From positions 107,015-171,014 of the forward strand of contig JBKDAN010000049.1 of assembly GCA_046316615.1 (NCBI GenBank): a stretch of DNA of 64,000 nucleotides, read 5' to 3'. This document shows, piece after piece, positions 43,653-52,765 of this stretch (position 1 is its first letter; each line of letters starts with the position of its first letter). A model generated the notes under the pieces. The model was not told the origin of the DNA. It was given only the letters and a program-made list of their open reading frames with translations, and made no database searches. The stretch is from BJHL01 sp040378885 (GTDB taxonomy: Bacteria > Planctomycetota > Phycisphaerae > Phycisphaerales > UBA1924). Made by a program: the position numbers and the translations under genes.

Positions 43653-46600
43653 TTACTGGCGTCCCTTCGATCGCAGCTCCGCGATTGCATCAGTCGTGGG
43701 CAGTTCCTTCGCGACGTCAAAGGCAAGTCGGAACCCGACATCAGCAAAGCCGCGCAACGCATCACTCGATGTGTTACGCACCGCGCTGCCATCATGCAGC
43801 GTCAGCGCAGACCTACCGATGATCACAGGTCCCACAGGCGTGTTGGCCCACTCCGCGACATTCCCGCCAAGGTTCGCAAACCTCGCCTTCGCCGTCCCCT
43901 TCTCCGCAGGCCACAGCCACAGCGCACCATCACGCGCCGGCACATCCGCCGCGCCCTCGCCATTCGCCCATGCCGTGTCCGCGGCTGGTCTCGCAGCGCG
44001 TACGCCCGTGCGCTTCGCGAATGCCTCTTGCTCCAGCAGTTGCATATCAATCCTGTTCTGCTCAGCGTCAGAGGCCACACCCGCCACCGATTCCCACTCT
44101 CGCTGCGTGGGCAAGCGACAGCCCATCGCCGCGGCAAGCGCTTCCGCTGCCTTCGCACTCACATAGTTCATCGGCATCGACGCGTCTGGCGCACCCGCCG
44201 TCAATCCCGCTGCCAGCAGCGGCTCACGCCCGTTGATGCGAGCGTGCCACTCGCGTGTTGGCGTGATCACGCCATTGCGCCGTGTCCATGCACGCGGACC
44301 CACGCGTGGATCCGTCGCGTCATCAAACTGCCAGAGCAGCCCATCCACTTCTGCGCGTGTCGCATCATCACGCATCGCATCTATCACCGCCGCAACACTG
44401 CACTCTCCGCGTGCGATATAGGTGACTCGCTCCGCATCCTCCGTCTCCGCTCGCGCAAAGGCAACGGCCGTTCCCGCGGGTGACGTGAAGGTCACTTGCC
44501 CTCTGCCATCATCCCGCGTCACCCATCCCTTGGCGCCAGGCCCCTGCACGCCCAGCCACTGCCGCTTTCCTTCACGCTGCGCAATCGCCTCACGCGCCAG
44601 CACATCCAGCGCCCGCAGCCGCTTGGCATCAGGCCACGTCTCGAGCGCATCGCCCGCAGCCTGCACATGTCGCGACAGTTCGCGTGCGTGCGTGAGCAGT
44701 ACGTCATCCGTCGCGCTTTCAGCGATCGCACGCCGCAGCCGCGCCGCTTCCAGCCGCGCAGCCGCCCGAATCCACGCCGGAGCCTTCCCGGCTTGCTGCG
44801 CATCCAGCTTCACCGCAAGCTCTGCAACTGCAAGCACGCCTTCGTCATCAATCGCCGCCGCCTGCGCCTTGAGCCACGCGTCTCGCGCCAGCGTCGCAGC
44901 CTCGCGCCCCAGCCGCTCGCGCGCCCCAGCTTCCGGCACATACCCAATCGCCGGTTTCACCACCTCGCTATACGCTGTCGCTTGCACCTGCACGACATCA
45001 TCCGTCGCGGCAAGCGCACGCCAGCCCTGCATGATCTCCGCGATGCGCTTGCCCGTCGTGTCCGTCGCCGCGGCACGCATCGCCGGCTCGAGCTTGTCCG
45101 CCGGCAACACGCTCACGTCGCGCACCGCTTCCAACCGCCGCAGTTCATCGCCTACCGCTGTACGCACGCTCTCATCCGTCGCCGCCGCGAGCAGCGCCTC
45201 ATACGTAGGCGCCATCGTGGCCCACGATTCCCCACGCGCCAGCGCATCGCGAGCAGTCGCCTGCAGCACAGGCACACGCCGCAGCGGCGGCAGCTCATCA
45301 CGCACGTCATCTCGCAGCTTTGCCACATCACGCCGCAGCGCAGTCGCCCTGTCGCGCACACGCTGCACATCCCCGCCTTCACGAAGCAGCTCCGCAAGTC
45401 GCATCGCCCCCTCACGCCGCGCGGCGTTGATCGCATTCGTGAGCACGGGCTCATCTCGCGCAATCTCTTGCCCTGGTCGTGTCTCGCCCAACGCGTCCAG
45501 CGCCGCCGTCAAACCATCTTCTTCGCGCGCAATGCGTTCTCTCGTGGCGAGCATCCCCTCGCGCGGATTCATCGTCGACAGCCGTGTTCGCCACGCATCT
45601 GCCACCACACGCTGCGCCTCGTCAAGCTCACCCGGCACCAGTTGCTTCTCGCGAACCTCCGCCAGCACGCGCCCCGCCAGCTCGCTGCGCCACGCATCAA
45701 GAAGCCGCTGCGCCTCGCGTGCCTCAGCCTGCGTCGCCGCCCCATCCGCAATCACCTCGCGAGCACGCCGCGAAACATCATCAGGCACCGCCAAACCTTG
45801 AGCGTCACTCTCCCTGTTCGCTTCCACGAGCGACTGCTCGATCATCGCCGCCGTCACCACGTCGCCTACCGCCTCGCGCGGCTCTGTCACACCCGGTCGC
45901 GCCGTCGCCTTCGCCCCAGGCCGCGCTTCCGCAAGCACGCCCGCAGGTTGTGAACCGTTGGGCGGATTGCTCCGCAAAAGCAGTGCGGCCACAATCGTCG
46001 TCAAGACCAGCACCCCACCCGCCGCAAGCAGTGCGACTGACCGCCTGCTCGCCTTGTCAGGTCCGGGCGTCACTGTCGCCCCTCGCGTGCGAGCCCCCAG
46101 CGTTTGCTTCAGTTGCTTCACCTGAGCGAGCGTCGTGTCGCCGGGCGCACCCCGTCCCGCGACAGCATCCTTCGCGCTCGCATCGCGAATCAGTCCCCAC
46201 CGATCACTGCGTCCATGCCCGATGATCACATCAACATGATCGCTGTCATCACGCTCCATCGCCACCAGCGACAGCGACGGCTCCATCTGGCTCCGCAGCG
46301 CAGCCGCCCACACCCGCGCATTCTCAAGCGGCGACGCCGGCGAAACCACGCGAGGCAGCCGCAGCGTCGCGCCCACTTCGCCTCGCGCATCAGGCGTCAG
46401 TTGCTCCCGCGCCGCCTCCAGCCCCGCCGCGATCTTCACGGCATCAGCTTGTGCAAGCAGCGCACCATCACTCACACTCGCACGCGGCACACCCACCACC
46501 AGCGCCAGCGTGTCTTCCAACTGCCGCGCCGCTTCACCCAGCGACAGCGCAACCAGTTGCCGATTCCGCGTCTGCCCGCTCATCTCCTGTACCGCACGAA

Positions 46601-46964
46601 GCCGCGCCGGCGCGCACTCACAAAGCCACGAAGCGTCCACCGGCTCTGCATGCGCCATCGCGATCATGGGCCAGCCCGCCGCGCCCTTCGCATCAAGGCT
46701 GGGCCACACACGTGCCACGCACGTGCCATCACTCGTCACAATCAGCGCATCATGCGAGAAGCTGACGCGCGATGCCTCAACCAGCGTGTTGAATGCACCA
46801 AGTTGGCACGCCCGCTGCAAGCCGCGCGTCCACAGCGCATCCTTCGCCGCCACCACGCCCGCCGGATACTGCGCCAAATCATCGATGAAATCGGGCCACG
46901 CCGGATGCTTGCCCATGGCAAGCACCGTGATCTTCACATCCGAATGCCGACTCTTACGCGCCAC
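43653..46964 (-). CDS. giant membrane protein with TagF-like N-terminus and formylglycine-enzyme-like C-terminus
   Basis: A 1103-residue protein (GTG start). The first ~120 residues (AMGKHPAWPDFIDDLAQYPA, then VVAAKDALWTRGLQRA) resemble TagF/DUF2094, a regulator of type VI secretion. One membrane helix lies near residues 310-335 (SVALLAAGGVLVLTTIVAAL). About 560 residues of Ala/Arg/Glu-rich helices follow, likely coiled coil. The last ~190 residues are an FGE/SUMF1-type domain: MGCRLPTQREWESVAG, NLGGNVAEWAN and GFADVGFRLAF. Catalytic cysteines of true formylglycine enzymes are not evident, so it is probably a binding fold. In planctomycetes such proteins may link secretion and phospho-signalling. 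Function is inference. Confidence 0.75.
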   Translation of the reverse strand: MARKSRHSDVKITVLAMGKHPAWPDFIDDLAQYPAGVVAAKDALWTRGLQRACQLGAFNTLVEASRVSFSHDALIVTSDGTCVARVWPSLDAKGAAGWPMIAMAHAEPVDASWLCECAPARLRAVQEMSGQTRNRQLVALSLGEAARQLEDTLALVVGVPRASVSDGALLAQADAVKIAAGLEAAREQLTPDARGEVGATLRLPRVVSPASPLENARVWAAALRSQMEPSLSLVAMERDDSDHVDVIIGHGRSDRWGLIRDASAKDAVAGRGAPGDTTLAQVKQLKQTLGARTRGATVTPGPDKASRRSVALLAAGGVLVLTTIVAALLLRSNPPNGSQPAGVLAEARPGAKATARPGVTEPREAVGDVVTAAMIEQSLVEANRESDAQGLAVPDDVSRRAREVIADGAATQAEAREAQRLLDAWRSELAGRVLAEVREKQLVPGELDEAQRVVADAWRTRLSTMNPREGMLATRERIAREEDGLTAALDALGETRPGQEIARDEPVLTNAINAARREGAMRLAELLREGGDVQRVRDRATALRRDVAKLRDDVRDELPPLRRVPVLQATARDALARGESWATMAPTYEALLAAATDESVRTAVGDELRRLEAVRDVSVLPADKLEPAMRAAATDTTGKRIAEIMQGWRALAATDDVVQVQATAYSEVVKPAIGYVPEAGARERLGREAATLARDAWLKAQAAAIDDEGVLAVAELAVKLDAQQAGKAPAWIRAAARLEAARLRRAIAESATDDVLLTHARELSRHVQAAGDALETWPDAKRLRALDVLAREAIAQREGKRQWLGVQGPGAKGWVTRDDGRGQVTFTSPAGTAVAFARAETEDAERVTYIARGECSVAAVIDAMRDDATRAEVDGLLWQFDDATDPRVGPRAWTRRNGVITPTREWHARINGREPLLAAGLTAGAPDASMPMNYVSAKAAEALAAAMGCRLPTQREWESVAGVASDAEQNRIDMQLLEQEAFAKRTGVRAARPAADTAWANGEGAADVPARDGALWLWPAEKGTAKARFANLGGNVAEWANTPVGPVIIGRSALTLHDGSAVRNTSSDALRGFADVGFRLAFDVAKELPTTDAIAELRSKGRQ

Positions 46965-46980
46965 AGTGCTGTATCACTTT

Positions 46981-47012
46981 TCGCTTTATCGCTTTATCGC
47001 TTTATCGCTTTG
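46981..47012. repeat. short tandem repeat (TCGCTTTA, four units)
   Basis: TCGCTTTA is repeated three times and once as TCGCTTTG, directly between the GTG-started giant gene and the livF stop codon. Confidence 0.85.
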
Positions 47013-47015
47013 CCT

Positions 47016-47723
47016 TCACGCCACCCCAAGGTACGCCTTCCGCACCTCGTCGCTCTTGGCCAGTTCCTTCGCGTCGCCTTCCATCGCGATCGCCCCCGTC
47101 TCCAGCACATACGCGCGATGCGCGATCCGCAGCGCCATGTGCGCATTCTGCTCCACCAGCAGAATCGTCGTCCCCGACTCATTGATGTCGCGGATGATCT
47201 TGAAGATCGTCTGCACGATCTGCGGCGCCAGCCCCAGGCTCGGTTCATCCAGCAGCAGCAGCCTGGGCCGCGCCATCAGCGCCCGCGCAATTGCCACCAT
47301 CTGCTGCTCCCCGCCGCTCAGCGTCCCCGCCATCTGCTTCAGTCGCTCGCGCACCCGCGGAAACAGCGTCAGCGCCTTCTCGCGATCCTTCGCAATCTCC
47401 GCGTGGTCATTGCGGATGTACGCGCCCAGCTCCAGATTCTCTTCCACCGTCATCAGCGGAAAAATCCCGCGCCCCTCCGGCGCATGACTCATCCCCAGCT
47501 TCACAATCTCATGTGCCGCGAGCTTCGCAATGCTCTTGCCTTCATACGTCACGCTGCCGCTTTGCGCCTTGACCAATCCCGAAATCGCCCGCAGCGTTGT
47601 CGTCTTCCCCGCCCCGTTGCTGCCAATGAGCGTGACAATCTCGCCCTTGTTCACGTTCAGCGTCACGCCATGCAGCGCGCGAATCGCGCCATAACTCACA
47701 TGCAGATCACGCACCTCAAGCAT
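47016..47723 (-). CDS. livF: branched-chain amino acid ABC transporter ATP-binding protein LivF
   Basis: A 235-residue ABC ATPase. Walker A GSNGAGKTTTLRAISGL, signature LSGGEQQMVAIARALM, Walker B LLLLDEPSLGLAP, and the LivF-type LEVRDLHVSYGAIRALHGVT opening are visible. GGAGG lies six bases before the ATG at 47723. The ATG lies inside the last codons of livG (8-base overlap), so the two are translationally coupled. It is last in the transporter operon, followed by the giant TagF-like gene. Confidence 0.96.
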   Translation of the reverse strand: MLEVRDLHVSYGAIRALHGVTLNVNKGEIVTLIGSNGAGKTTTLRAISGLVKAQSGSVTYEGKSIAKLAAHEIVKLGMSHAPEGRGIFPLMTVEENLELGAYIRNDHAEIAKDREKALTLFPRVRERLKQMAGTLSGGEQQMVAIARALMARPRLLLLDEPSLGLAPQIVQTIFKIIRDINESGTTILLVEQNAHMALRIAHRAYVLETGAIAMEGDAKELAKSDEVRKAYLGVA

Positions 47724-48492
47724 GGCTCGCCTCCACGCCCAGATAAGCCTCAATCACTTTCGGATCCGCCTGAATCTCCTTCGGCGTGCCCGCCGCAATC
47801 ACCTGCCCGTGATCCAGCACCGTGATGCGCTCACAAATCTCCATCACCAGTCCCATGTCGTGTTCAATCAGCAGAATCGCAAGCCCAAATCGGTCGCGAA
47901 TCGCGCGAATCGTGGACGCAAGCGACTTCTTCTCACTCGGGTTCATCCCTGCCGCCGGCTCATCCAGCAGCAGCACCTTGGGCTCCGTCGCCAGCGCCCG
48001 GCAAATCTCCAGCCGCCGCTGATCGCCATAAGGCAGGTTCTTCGCCTGCTCATGAGCCAGTTTGCCAAGATCAAAAATCTCCAGCAGCGCCATCGCCCGA
48101 TCGCGCATCGCCTCTTCCTGCGCCACAAACCTCGGCGTGCGCAACAGCGTGCCCAGCAGCTTGTGCTTCCCGCGCACATGACTGCCCAGCATCACATTCT
48201 CCAGCACACTCAGCTCACCAAACAGCCGAATGTTCTGGAACGTGCGCGACAGCCCGGCCTTCGCAATCTGGTGGGGCCGCAGCCCGCTCACCACCTCACC
48301 CGCCAGCTTCACGCTTCCCGTCTGCGGTGCATACACGCCCGTAATCAAGTTAAACGCCGTCGTCTTCCCCGCCCCGTTGGGACCGATCAATCCATACAGC
48401 ACGCCGCTAGGCAGTTGCAGCGTCAAATCCTGCACCGCCTTGAGCCCGCCGAACGTAATGCCGATCCCTTGCGCATCCAGAAGGTAACTCAC
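47716..48492 (-). CDS. livG: branched-chain amino acid ABC transporter ATP-binding protein LivG
   Basis: A 258-residue ABC ATPase. GLIGPNGAGKTTAFNLITGVY is Walker A, LPYGDQRRLEICRALA the signature, and LLLDEPAAGMNPSEK Walker B with the LivG-type AAGMNP. TFGGLKAVQDLTL and LSRTFQNIRLF also fit LivG. It overlaps livM by four bases and livF by eight, so the operon is tightly coupled. Confidence 0.96.
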   Translation of the reverse strand: MSYLLDAQGIGITFGGLKAVQDLTLQLPSGVLYGLIGPNGAGKTTAFNLITGVYAPQTGSVKLAGEVVSGLRPHQIAKAGLSRTFQNIRLFGELSVLENVMLGSHVRGKHKLLGTLLRTPRFVAQEEAMRDRAMALLEIFDLGKLAHEQAKNLPYGDQRRLEICRALATEPKVLLLDEPAAGMNPSEKKSLASTIRAIRDRFGLAILLIEHDMGLVMEICERITVLDHGQVIAAGTPKEIQADPKVIEAYLGVEASHA

Positions 48493-49586
48493 GCGGAGCC
48501 TCCCTTCTTGGCCTGCTTGCGGTCGCCGCGCGAGAGATCCCAGATCTCCTTCACGCCAAACAACCCCTGCGGCCGCACCAGCATCATCACAATCAGCAGC
48601 AGGGCGTACAGCACCAGCCGATACTGCTGCAAATCGCGGAGCAGTTCAGGCATCAACACCAGAATGATCGCCGCCAGCACCGAGCCCGACACCGATCCCA
48701 GCCCGCCCAAGACCACCATGATGATGATGTCAAAGGACCGCTGAAAGCCCGCATCCGTCGGGCTGGGGTTCACGCCCGTGTGCGAGTACAGCGCACCCGC
48801 CACACCGCCAAAGAACGCGGCGAGCACAAACGCCCGCACCTTGTACTTGGTCAGATCAACGCCCATCGCCCGCGCCGCGATTTCATCCTCGCGAATCGAC
48901 AGAAACGCCCGCCCGCTGCTGCTGGTCTTCATGCGATACGCGACAACGCACGTGATCGCCACAAACAGCCACACCCAGAACAGCGTCGCATAGGGAGGCG
49001 TGCGAATAAACCCCGATGCGCCATTCAAGTGAAAGAACGACGCAACCGGATTCGCCGCCACAGCGCTCGCATCCGTGATCTGCTGAGGTGTGAGTTCCAG
49101 CACCACACGAATGATCTCGCCAAACCCCAGCGTCACAATCGCCAGATAGTCGCCACGCAGCCGCAAACTCGGCAAACCCACCAAGTACCCCGCCGCCGCA
49201 GCGACACACGCGCCCGCCACAATCCCCGCGAGCATGAGCATCGTGCCCTGCGTCACAAACGACGGATCATTCACGCTGCCGTGCATCAACAGCGAGCCGT
49301 AATACGTCACGCCCGCGCCAATATACCCGCCAATAGCCATGAACCCCGCATGGCCCATGCTGAACTGCCCGGTAAACCCGTTCACGATGTTCAGCGACAC
49401 CGCCGCAATGATGAACACACCCATCCGCTGCAGCACGCTCTGCCAGTACTCATTCACCACCACCGGCGCGACAAACTGCACCACCAGCGCCAGCGCAACG
49501 CACACCACCCAAGGCAGAAATACCGCGACCGGCTTGAAAGCTCGGCCCTTGGGCACCTCCGTGATGTACTGCGCAAGTGTCTTCAT
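48489..49586 (-). CDS. livM: branched-chain amino acid ABC transporter permease LivM
   Basis: A 365-residue permease with about ten helices. Characteristic blocks are FTGQFSMGHAGFMAIGGY, GDYLAIVTLGFGEIIRV, SIREDEIAARAMGVD (the EAA-type loop that contacts the ATPases) and FGGVAGALYSHTG. The ATG at 49586 gives the start KTLAQYITEVPKG; ten in-frame upstream codons are less likely. Overlaps livG by four bases. Confidence 0.95.
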   Translation of the reverse strand: MKTLAQYITEVPKGRAFKPVAVFLPWVVCVALALVVQFVAPVVVNEYWQSVLQRMGVFIIAAVSLNIVNGFTGQFSMGHAGFMAIGGYIGAGVTYYGSLLMHGSVNDPSFVTQGTMLMLAGIVAGACVAAAAGYLVGLPSLRLRGDYLAIVTLGFGEIIRVVLELTPQQITDASAVAANPVASFFHLNGASGFIRTPPYATLFWVWLFVAITCVVAYRMKTSSSGRAFLSIREDEIAARAMGVDLTKYKVRAFVLAAFFGGVAGALYSHTGVNPSPTDAGFQRSFDIIIMVVLGGLGSVSGSVLAAIILVLMPELLRDLQQYRLVLYALLLIVMMLVRPQGLFGVKEIWDLSRGDRKQAKKGGSA

Positions 49587-49612
49587 ACCCGGTTCAGTCC
49601 GTCCGCACGCGA

Positions 49613-50887
49613 TCACACCTTTTCAACAACCGCTCGCCCCAAAAGCCCGCTGGGCTTATACAGCAGCACCACAATCAGCAGCGTGAACACATACACGTCA
49701 CGCAGCGGTGCATAGAAGTACGCCCCAAAGAACTCAATCGCCGCGATCAGGAATCCGCCCAGCACCGCGCCGCGCACATTCCCAATGCCGCCCACGACCG
49801 CAGCCACAAACGCCTTCAGCCCCAGCAGCACCCAAATCCCGTGCGCCGTCTGATTCAGCCCCGGGTACTTCATCGGATAGAGGAACGCCGCGCTCGCCGC
49901 CAGCACCGCGCCCAGCACAAACGTGAAGCTGATCACAAAGTTGGTATTGACGCCCATCAGCGACGCCGTCTCGATGTTGTGAGACAGTGCCCGCATCGCC
50001 GCACCCAGCTTCGTGCGGAAAATCAGCAGTTGCAGTCCCGTCATCAGCGCCAGGCTCACCGTCACGATGATGACATCAATCAGCCCGATCGGCACCCGCG
50101 GACTGCGAACCAATTCATACGTCGCGCCCTGCAACTCCGCCGCCGACCGCCGCGGCGTCGTGCGCACTTCCGTGCCGGGCGTGATCGTCCCCGCTTCCGC
50201 ATCCAGGCTCAGTCGATCAACCACAACCTTGGCCGTGCCGTCCGCTTCGTTCACCGTGCGCGTCACTTCCAGCCGGTACTGCCGCCCTTCGCTGAACGTG
50301 ATCTGCTTGTCAAACACCACCGTCCCACGCAGCGCCCCGCCCGCAATCGTGCCCTTCTCAATCACCGTCTCATTCAGCACCAAGTTGGGAATCAGCGTGG
50401 GCATGCTCTTGGGCGTCGCGCCAAATGGCACCGTCGCCAAGGGGTCACCCTCCTGCGTCACCGTCTGCCCGTCCCGAACCACCGACTTCTCCGGCCCGCG
50501 CGCAACCGCCGGACCGGTGATCTGCCCCAAGTTCTGCAAAAGCAGCGACACGCCAATCGCGGTGATCAGCACATTCAGCCGCGGAGCCTTCCGCAGCGGC
50601 CGATACGCAAAACGCTCAATGCAATACCCCACCACCCCGCAGACGCTCACCGCCGCCAGAAACACCAGCGCCACACCCCACCAAGGCACTGTCTCTCCCT
50701 CGCCCACCGTCGTCCGCAGCACCACCGCCGTTGTAAAGCTCGTCCACGCCCCCAGCACAAACACATCACTGTGCGCGAAGTTAATGAACTTCAGCACCCC
50801 ATACACCAGCGTGTACCCCAGTGCCACCAGCGCGTACAGACTCCCCACAGCGATCGTCGCAATGAGAATCTGAAGCACTGCATCCAC
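49613..50887 (-). CDS. livH: branched-chain amino acid ABC transporter permease LivH with a large insertion
   Basis: A 424-residue permease. The N-terminus (ILIATIAVGSLYALVALGYT, then LVYGVLKFINFAHSD) and the second half (SHNIETASLMGVNTNF, GVNTNFVISFTFVLGAVLA and AVVGGIGNVRGAVLGG) are typical LivH. Between them residues ~130-265 are a soluble, Thr/Val-rich, beta-like insert absent from ordinary ~300-residue LivH proteins. I prefer the GTG at 50887, which has AAGGA nine bases upstream; a TTG at 50893 is closer to the ribosome-binding site than usual. Upstream of livM on the same strand. Confidence 0.93.
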   Translation of the reverse strand: MDAVLQILIATIAVGSLYALVALGYTLVYGVLKFINFAHSDVFVLGAWTSFTTAVVLRTTVGEGETVPWWGVALVFLAAVSVCGVVGYCIERFAYRPLRKAPRLNVLITAIGVSLLLQNLGQITGPAVARGPEKSVVRDGQTVTQEGDPLATVPFGATPKSMPTLIPNLVLNETVIEKGTIAGGALRGTVVFDKQITFSEGRQYRLEVTRTVNEADGTAKVVVDRLSLDAEAGTITPGTEVRTTPRRSAAELQGATYELVRSPRVPIGLIDVIIVTVSLALMTGLQLLIFRTKLGAAMRALSHNIETASLMGVNTNFVISFTFVLGAVLAASAAFLYPMKYPGLNQTAHGIWVLLGLKAFVAAVVGGIGNVRGAVLGGFLIAAIEFFGAYFYAPLRDVYVFTLLIVVLLYKPSGLLGRAVVEKV

Positions 50888-51003
50888 GCACAAGGTTCCT
50901 TGAAGGGCCCAGAGTGTAGCAGAAAATCACCGCGCAAGCCCGCCCGGAAAGTCACGAAGTGACGGAGGAACGAAGTGACAACGTCCCAACTCTCCACCAA
51001 ATG

Positions 51004-51032
51004 AAAAAACGGGCACAGTCACCCATGCCCGT
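51004..51032 (-). terminator. intrinsic terminator of livK
   Basis: ACGGGCA (51009-51015) pairs with TGCCCGT (51026-51032). On the minus strand six T follow the stem. It lies just past the livK stop, so livK expression can exceed that of the permease genes. Confidence 0.85.
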
Positions 51033-51044
51033 CACACTGCCTTT

Positions 51045-51098
51045 CCTTCGGTACTTCGTCTCTTCGGTACTCCGGTACTTCGCTACTCCGTACCCGCC
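51045..51098. repeat. imperfect short repeats between livK and livH
   Basis: Units built on CTTCGGTACT, CCGGTACTTCG and CTACTCCGTAC recur in about 50 bases, ending just before the livK stop codon. No function is evident. Confidence 0.6.
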
Positions 51099-52388
51099 TT
51101 ACTGCGGCTCCACCGTCGTCACGTAACTCGGTGCCGGCGGGTTCCCCGCCATCTCCACCACCACCGCGCTCTTGGTCGCATTGCGGTTCGCATCAATCGT
51201 GATGTTCCCCGTCACGCCGCCAAAGTTCTTCGTCGCGGCGATCGCGTCACGCAGAGCCTTCCCATCCGTGGTCTTCGCGCGTTCCATCGCTTCAAACAGA
51301 ATCTTCGCCGCGTCATAGCCCAGCGCCGCCAGCCCATCAGGCGTGGCCCCGCCAAACTCCGCGCGATACGCCTTGATGAAGTCTTGCACCTTCGCATCCG
51401 GCTGGTCCGGCGCGTAGTGATTCGTGTAGTAGCTGCCTTCAATCGCATCACCCGCGATCTTCGCAAGCTGGTCGCTGTCCCAGCCGTCGCCGCCCAGCAT
51501 CGGCTTCGTGATGCCCAGCCGCCGCGCCTGAATCGCGATATTGCCCACGTCCGTGTAGTACCCGGGAATGTAAATCACATCGGGCTTGGCCGCACGAATG
51601 CTCGTGAGCTGGCTCGTGAAGTCCTGCGCACCGCCCGTGTAGTTCTGCGTCGTCACAATCTCGCCGCCCTTCGCCTTGAAGTTCAGCTCAAACTGCTCCG
51701 CCAGACCCACCGCATACGCCTGCGCCTGGTCCACCAGCACCGCTGCCTTCTCCGCCTTCAAGGACTCCCGCGCGAACTTCGCGCCCGCAAACCCCTGGAA
51801 CGGATCAATGAAGCACACGCGGAACACGTAGTCGCCAATCTCCGTCACCTTGGGATTGGTGCTGCTGGGCGTAATCATCGGCACGCCAGCTTCCTGGCAC
51901 ACCGGCCCGCCCGCCAGGCTCAGCTTGCTGGCCACTTCGCCCAGCACCGCCGTCACCTTGTCGCTCTTCACCAAGCGCTCCACCGCCAGCTTGGCCTCAC
52001 CCGCGTCACCGCGCGTGTCATACTCCTTCAGTGCCACGGGCCGACCCAGCACGCCACCCTTCGCGTTGGCTTCCTTGATCGCCAACCGAATCCCGTTGCT
52101 GGTGCTCTGGCCAAACGTCGCTTCGCTCCCCGTCAGCGAGCCATAGTGCCCGATAAGGATCGCATCACCACTCGGCGCAGCCGCCGCAACCGGTGCCGCG
52201 GCAGGCGCGTCGCTCTTGGTCGCCTCAGCCTTCGCCGCGTCCGTCGTTGCTGGTGCAGTCGTGGTGCTGGGTGCCGCAGGTGCGGGTGCCTTCTTTTCGC
52301 AGCCCGTCAGGCCCGTCACCGCGCTCAGTAGCCCCAGCGACAGAACCGTCCCCGCTGCCCACATCATCGTCGATCGCGCACGCATCAT
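51099..52388 (-). CDS. livK: branched-chain amino acid ABC transporter substrate-binding lipoprotein
   Basis: A 429-residue lipoprotein. The signal peptide ends at VTGLTGC, a lipobox. A Thr/Ala/Pro linker of ~55 residues precedes the Leu/Ile/Val-binding fold: IGHYGSLTGSEATFGQS, GGVLGRPVALKEYDTRGDA, MITPSSTNPKVTEIGDYVFR, VDQAQAYAVGLAEQFE and YIPGYYTDVGNIA. Residues that contact the alpha-amino and carboxyl groups of the ligand appear conserved, so an amino acid or amide is the likely ligand. It is the first gene of the operon but is separated from livH by its own terminator. Confidence 0.95.
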   Translation of the reverse strand: MMRARSTMMWAAGTVLSLGLLSAVTGLTGCEKKAPAPAAPSTTTAPATTDAAKAEATKSDAPAAAPVAAAAPSGDAILIGHYGSLTGSEATFGQSTSNGIRLAIKEANAKGGVLGRPVALKEYDTRGDAGEAKLAVERLVKSDKVTAVLGEVASKLSLAGGPVCQEAGVPMITPSSTNPKVTEIGDYVFRVCFIDPFQGFAGAKFARESLKAEKAAVLVDQAQAYAVGLAEQFELNFKAKGGEIVTTQNYTGGAQDFTSQLTSIRAAKPDVIYIPGYYTDVGNIAIQARRLGITKPMLGGDGWDSDQLAKIAGDAIEGSYYTNHYAPDQPDAKVQDFIKAYRAEFGGATPDGLAALGYDAAKILFEAMERAKTTDGKALRDAIAATKNFGGVTGNITIDANRNATKSAVVVEMAGNPPAPSYVTTVEPQ

Positions 52389-52765
52389 GCCTCTTCCTTT
52401 CTTGCACGCACCGTGTCATCGCGACACGCCCGCGTGTTCGTTTTTCCGTTGGTTTCTCGGGCTTTGCACCCGCCTGCCAACCATCTGCCAACACAATACC
52501 AGACTTCACCCACAAGCACGCAACCCAAACCCGGCGAATTCTGTTGCTTTCTATTCAAAAGTCCTTGACCACAGCCACTTGCCGATGGATAGTCTACTCC
52601 TGCCAGTCACCAGCGCGCGGGAGAGGGTCCACACGGCGCAAGCGAAACATGGCAGTGGGTGGGTTCGGAAAAGACAGTGACCCAAGGAATGCTCCAGCAA
52701 CCGGGCGATGGTCCTCCATCGCGCGCTGCTGGTGCAAGTGAGTTGACGAAATGGAGATCATTTTC
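52389..52765. other. intergenic region between divergent livK and the GH15 gene
   Basis: 377 bases with no convincing gene on either strand. It contains the candidate promoter at 52565-52593. Otherwise nothing stands out. Confidence 0.5.
52565..52593 (+). promoter_or_regulatory. candidate sigma70-type promoter for the third tailed cluster
   Basis: TTGACC (52565-52570) and GATAGT (52588-52593) are spaced by 17 bases, about 170 bases before the GH15 start codon. Four of six -10 positions match. By eye only. Confidence 0.4.

Noticed and set aside
46104..50962. Long plus-strand frames opposite the TagF-like and liv genes
   Set aside because: Pure Arg/His/Pro-rich antisense; the minus-strand ABC transporter genes are beyond doubt.
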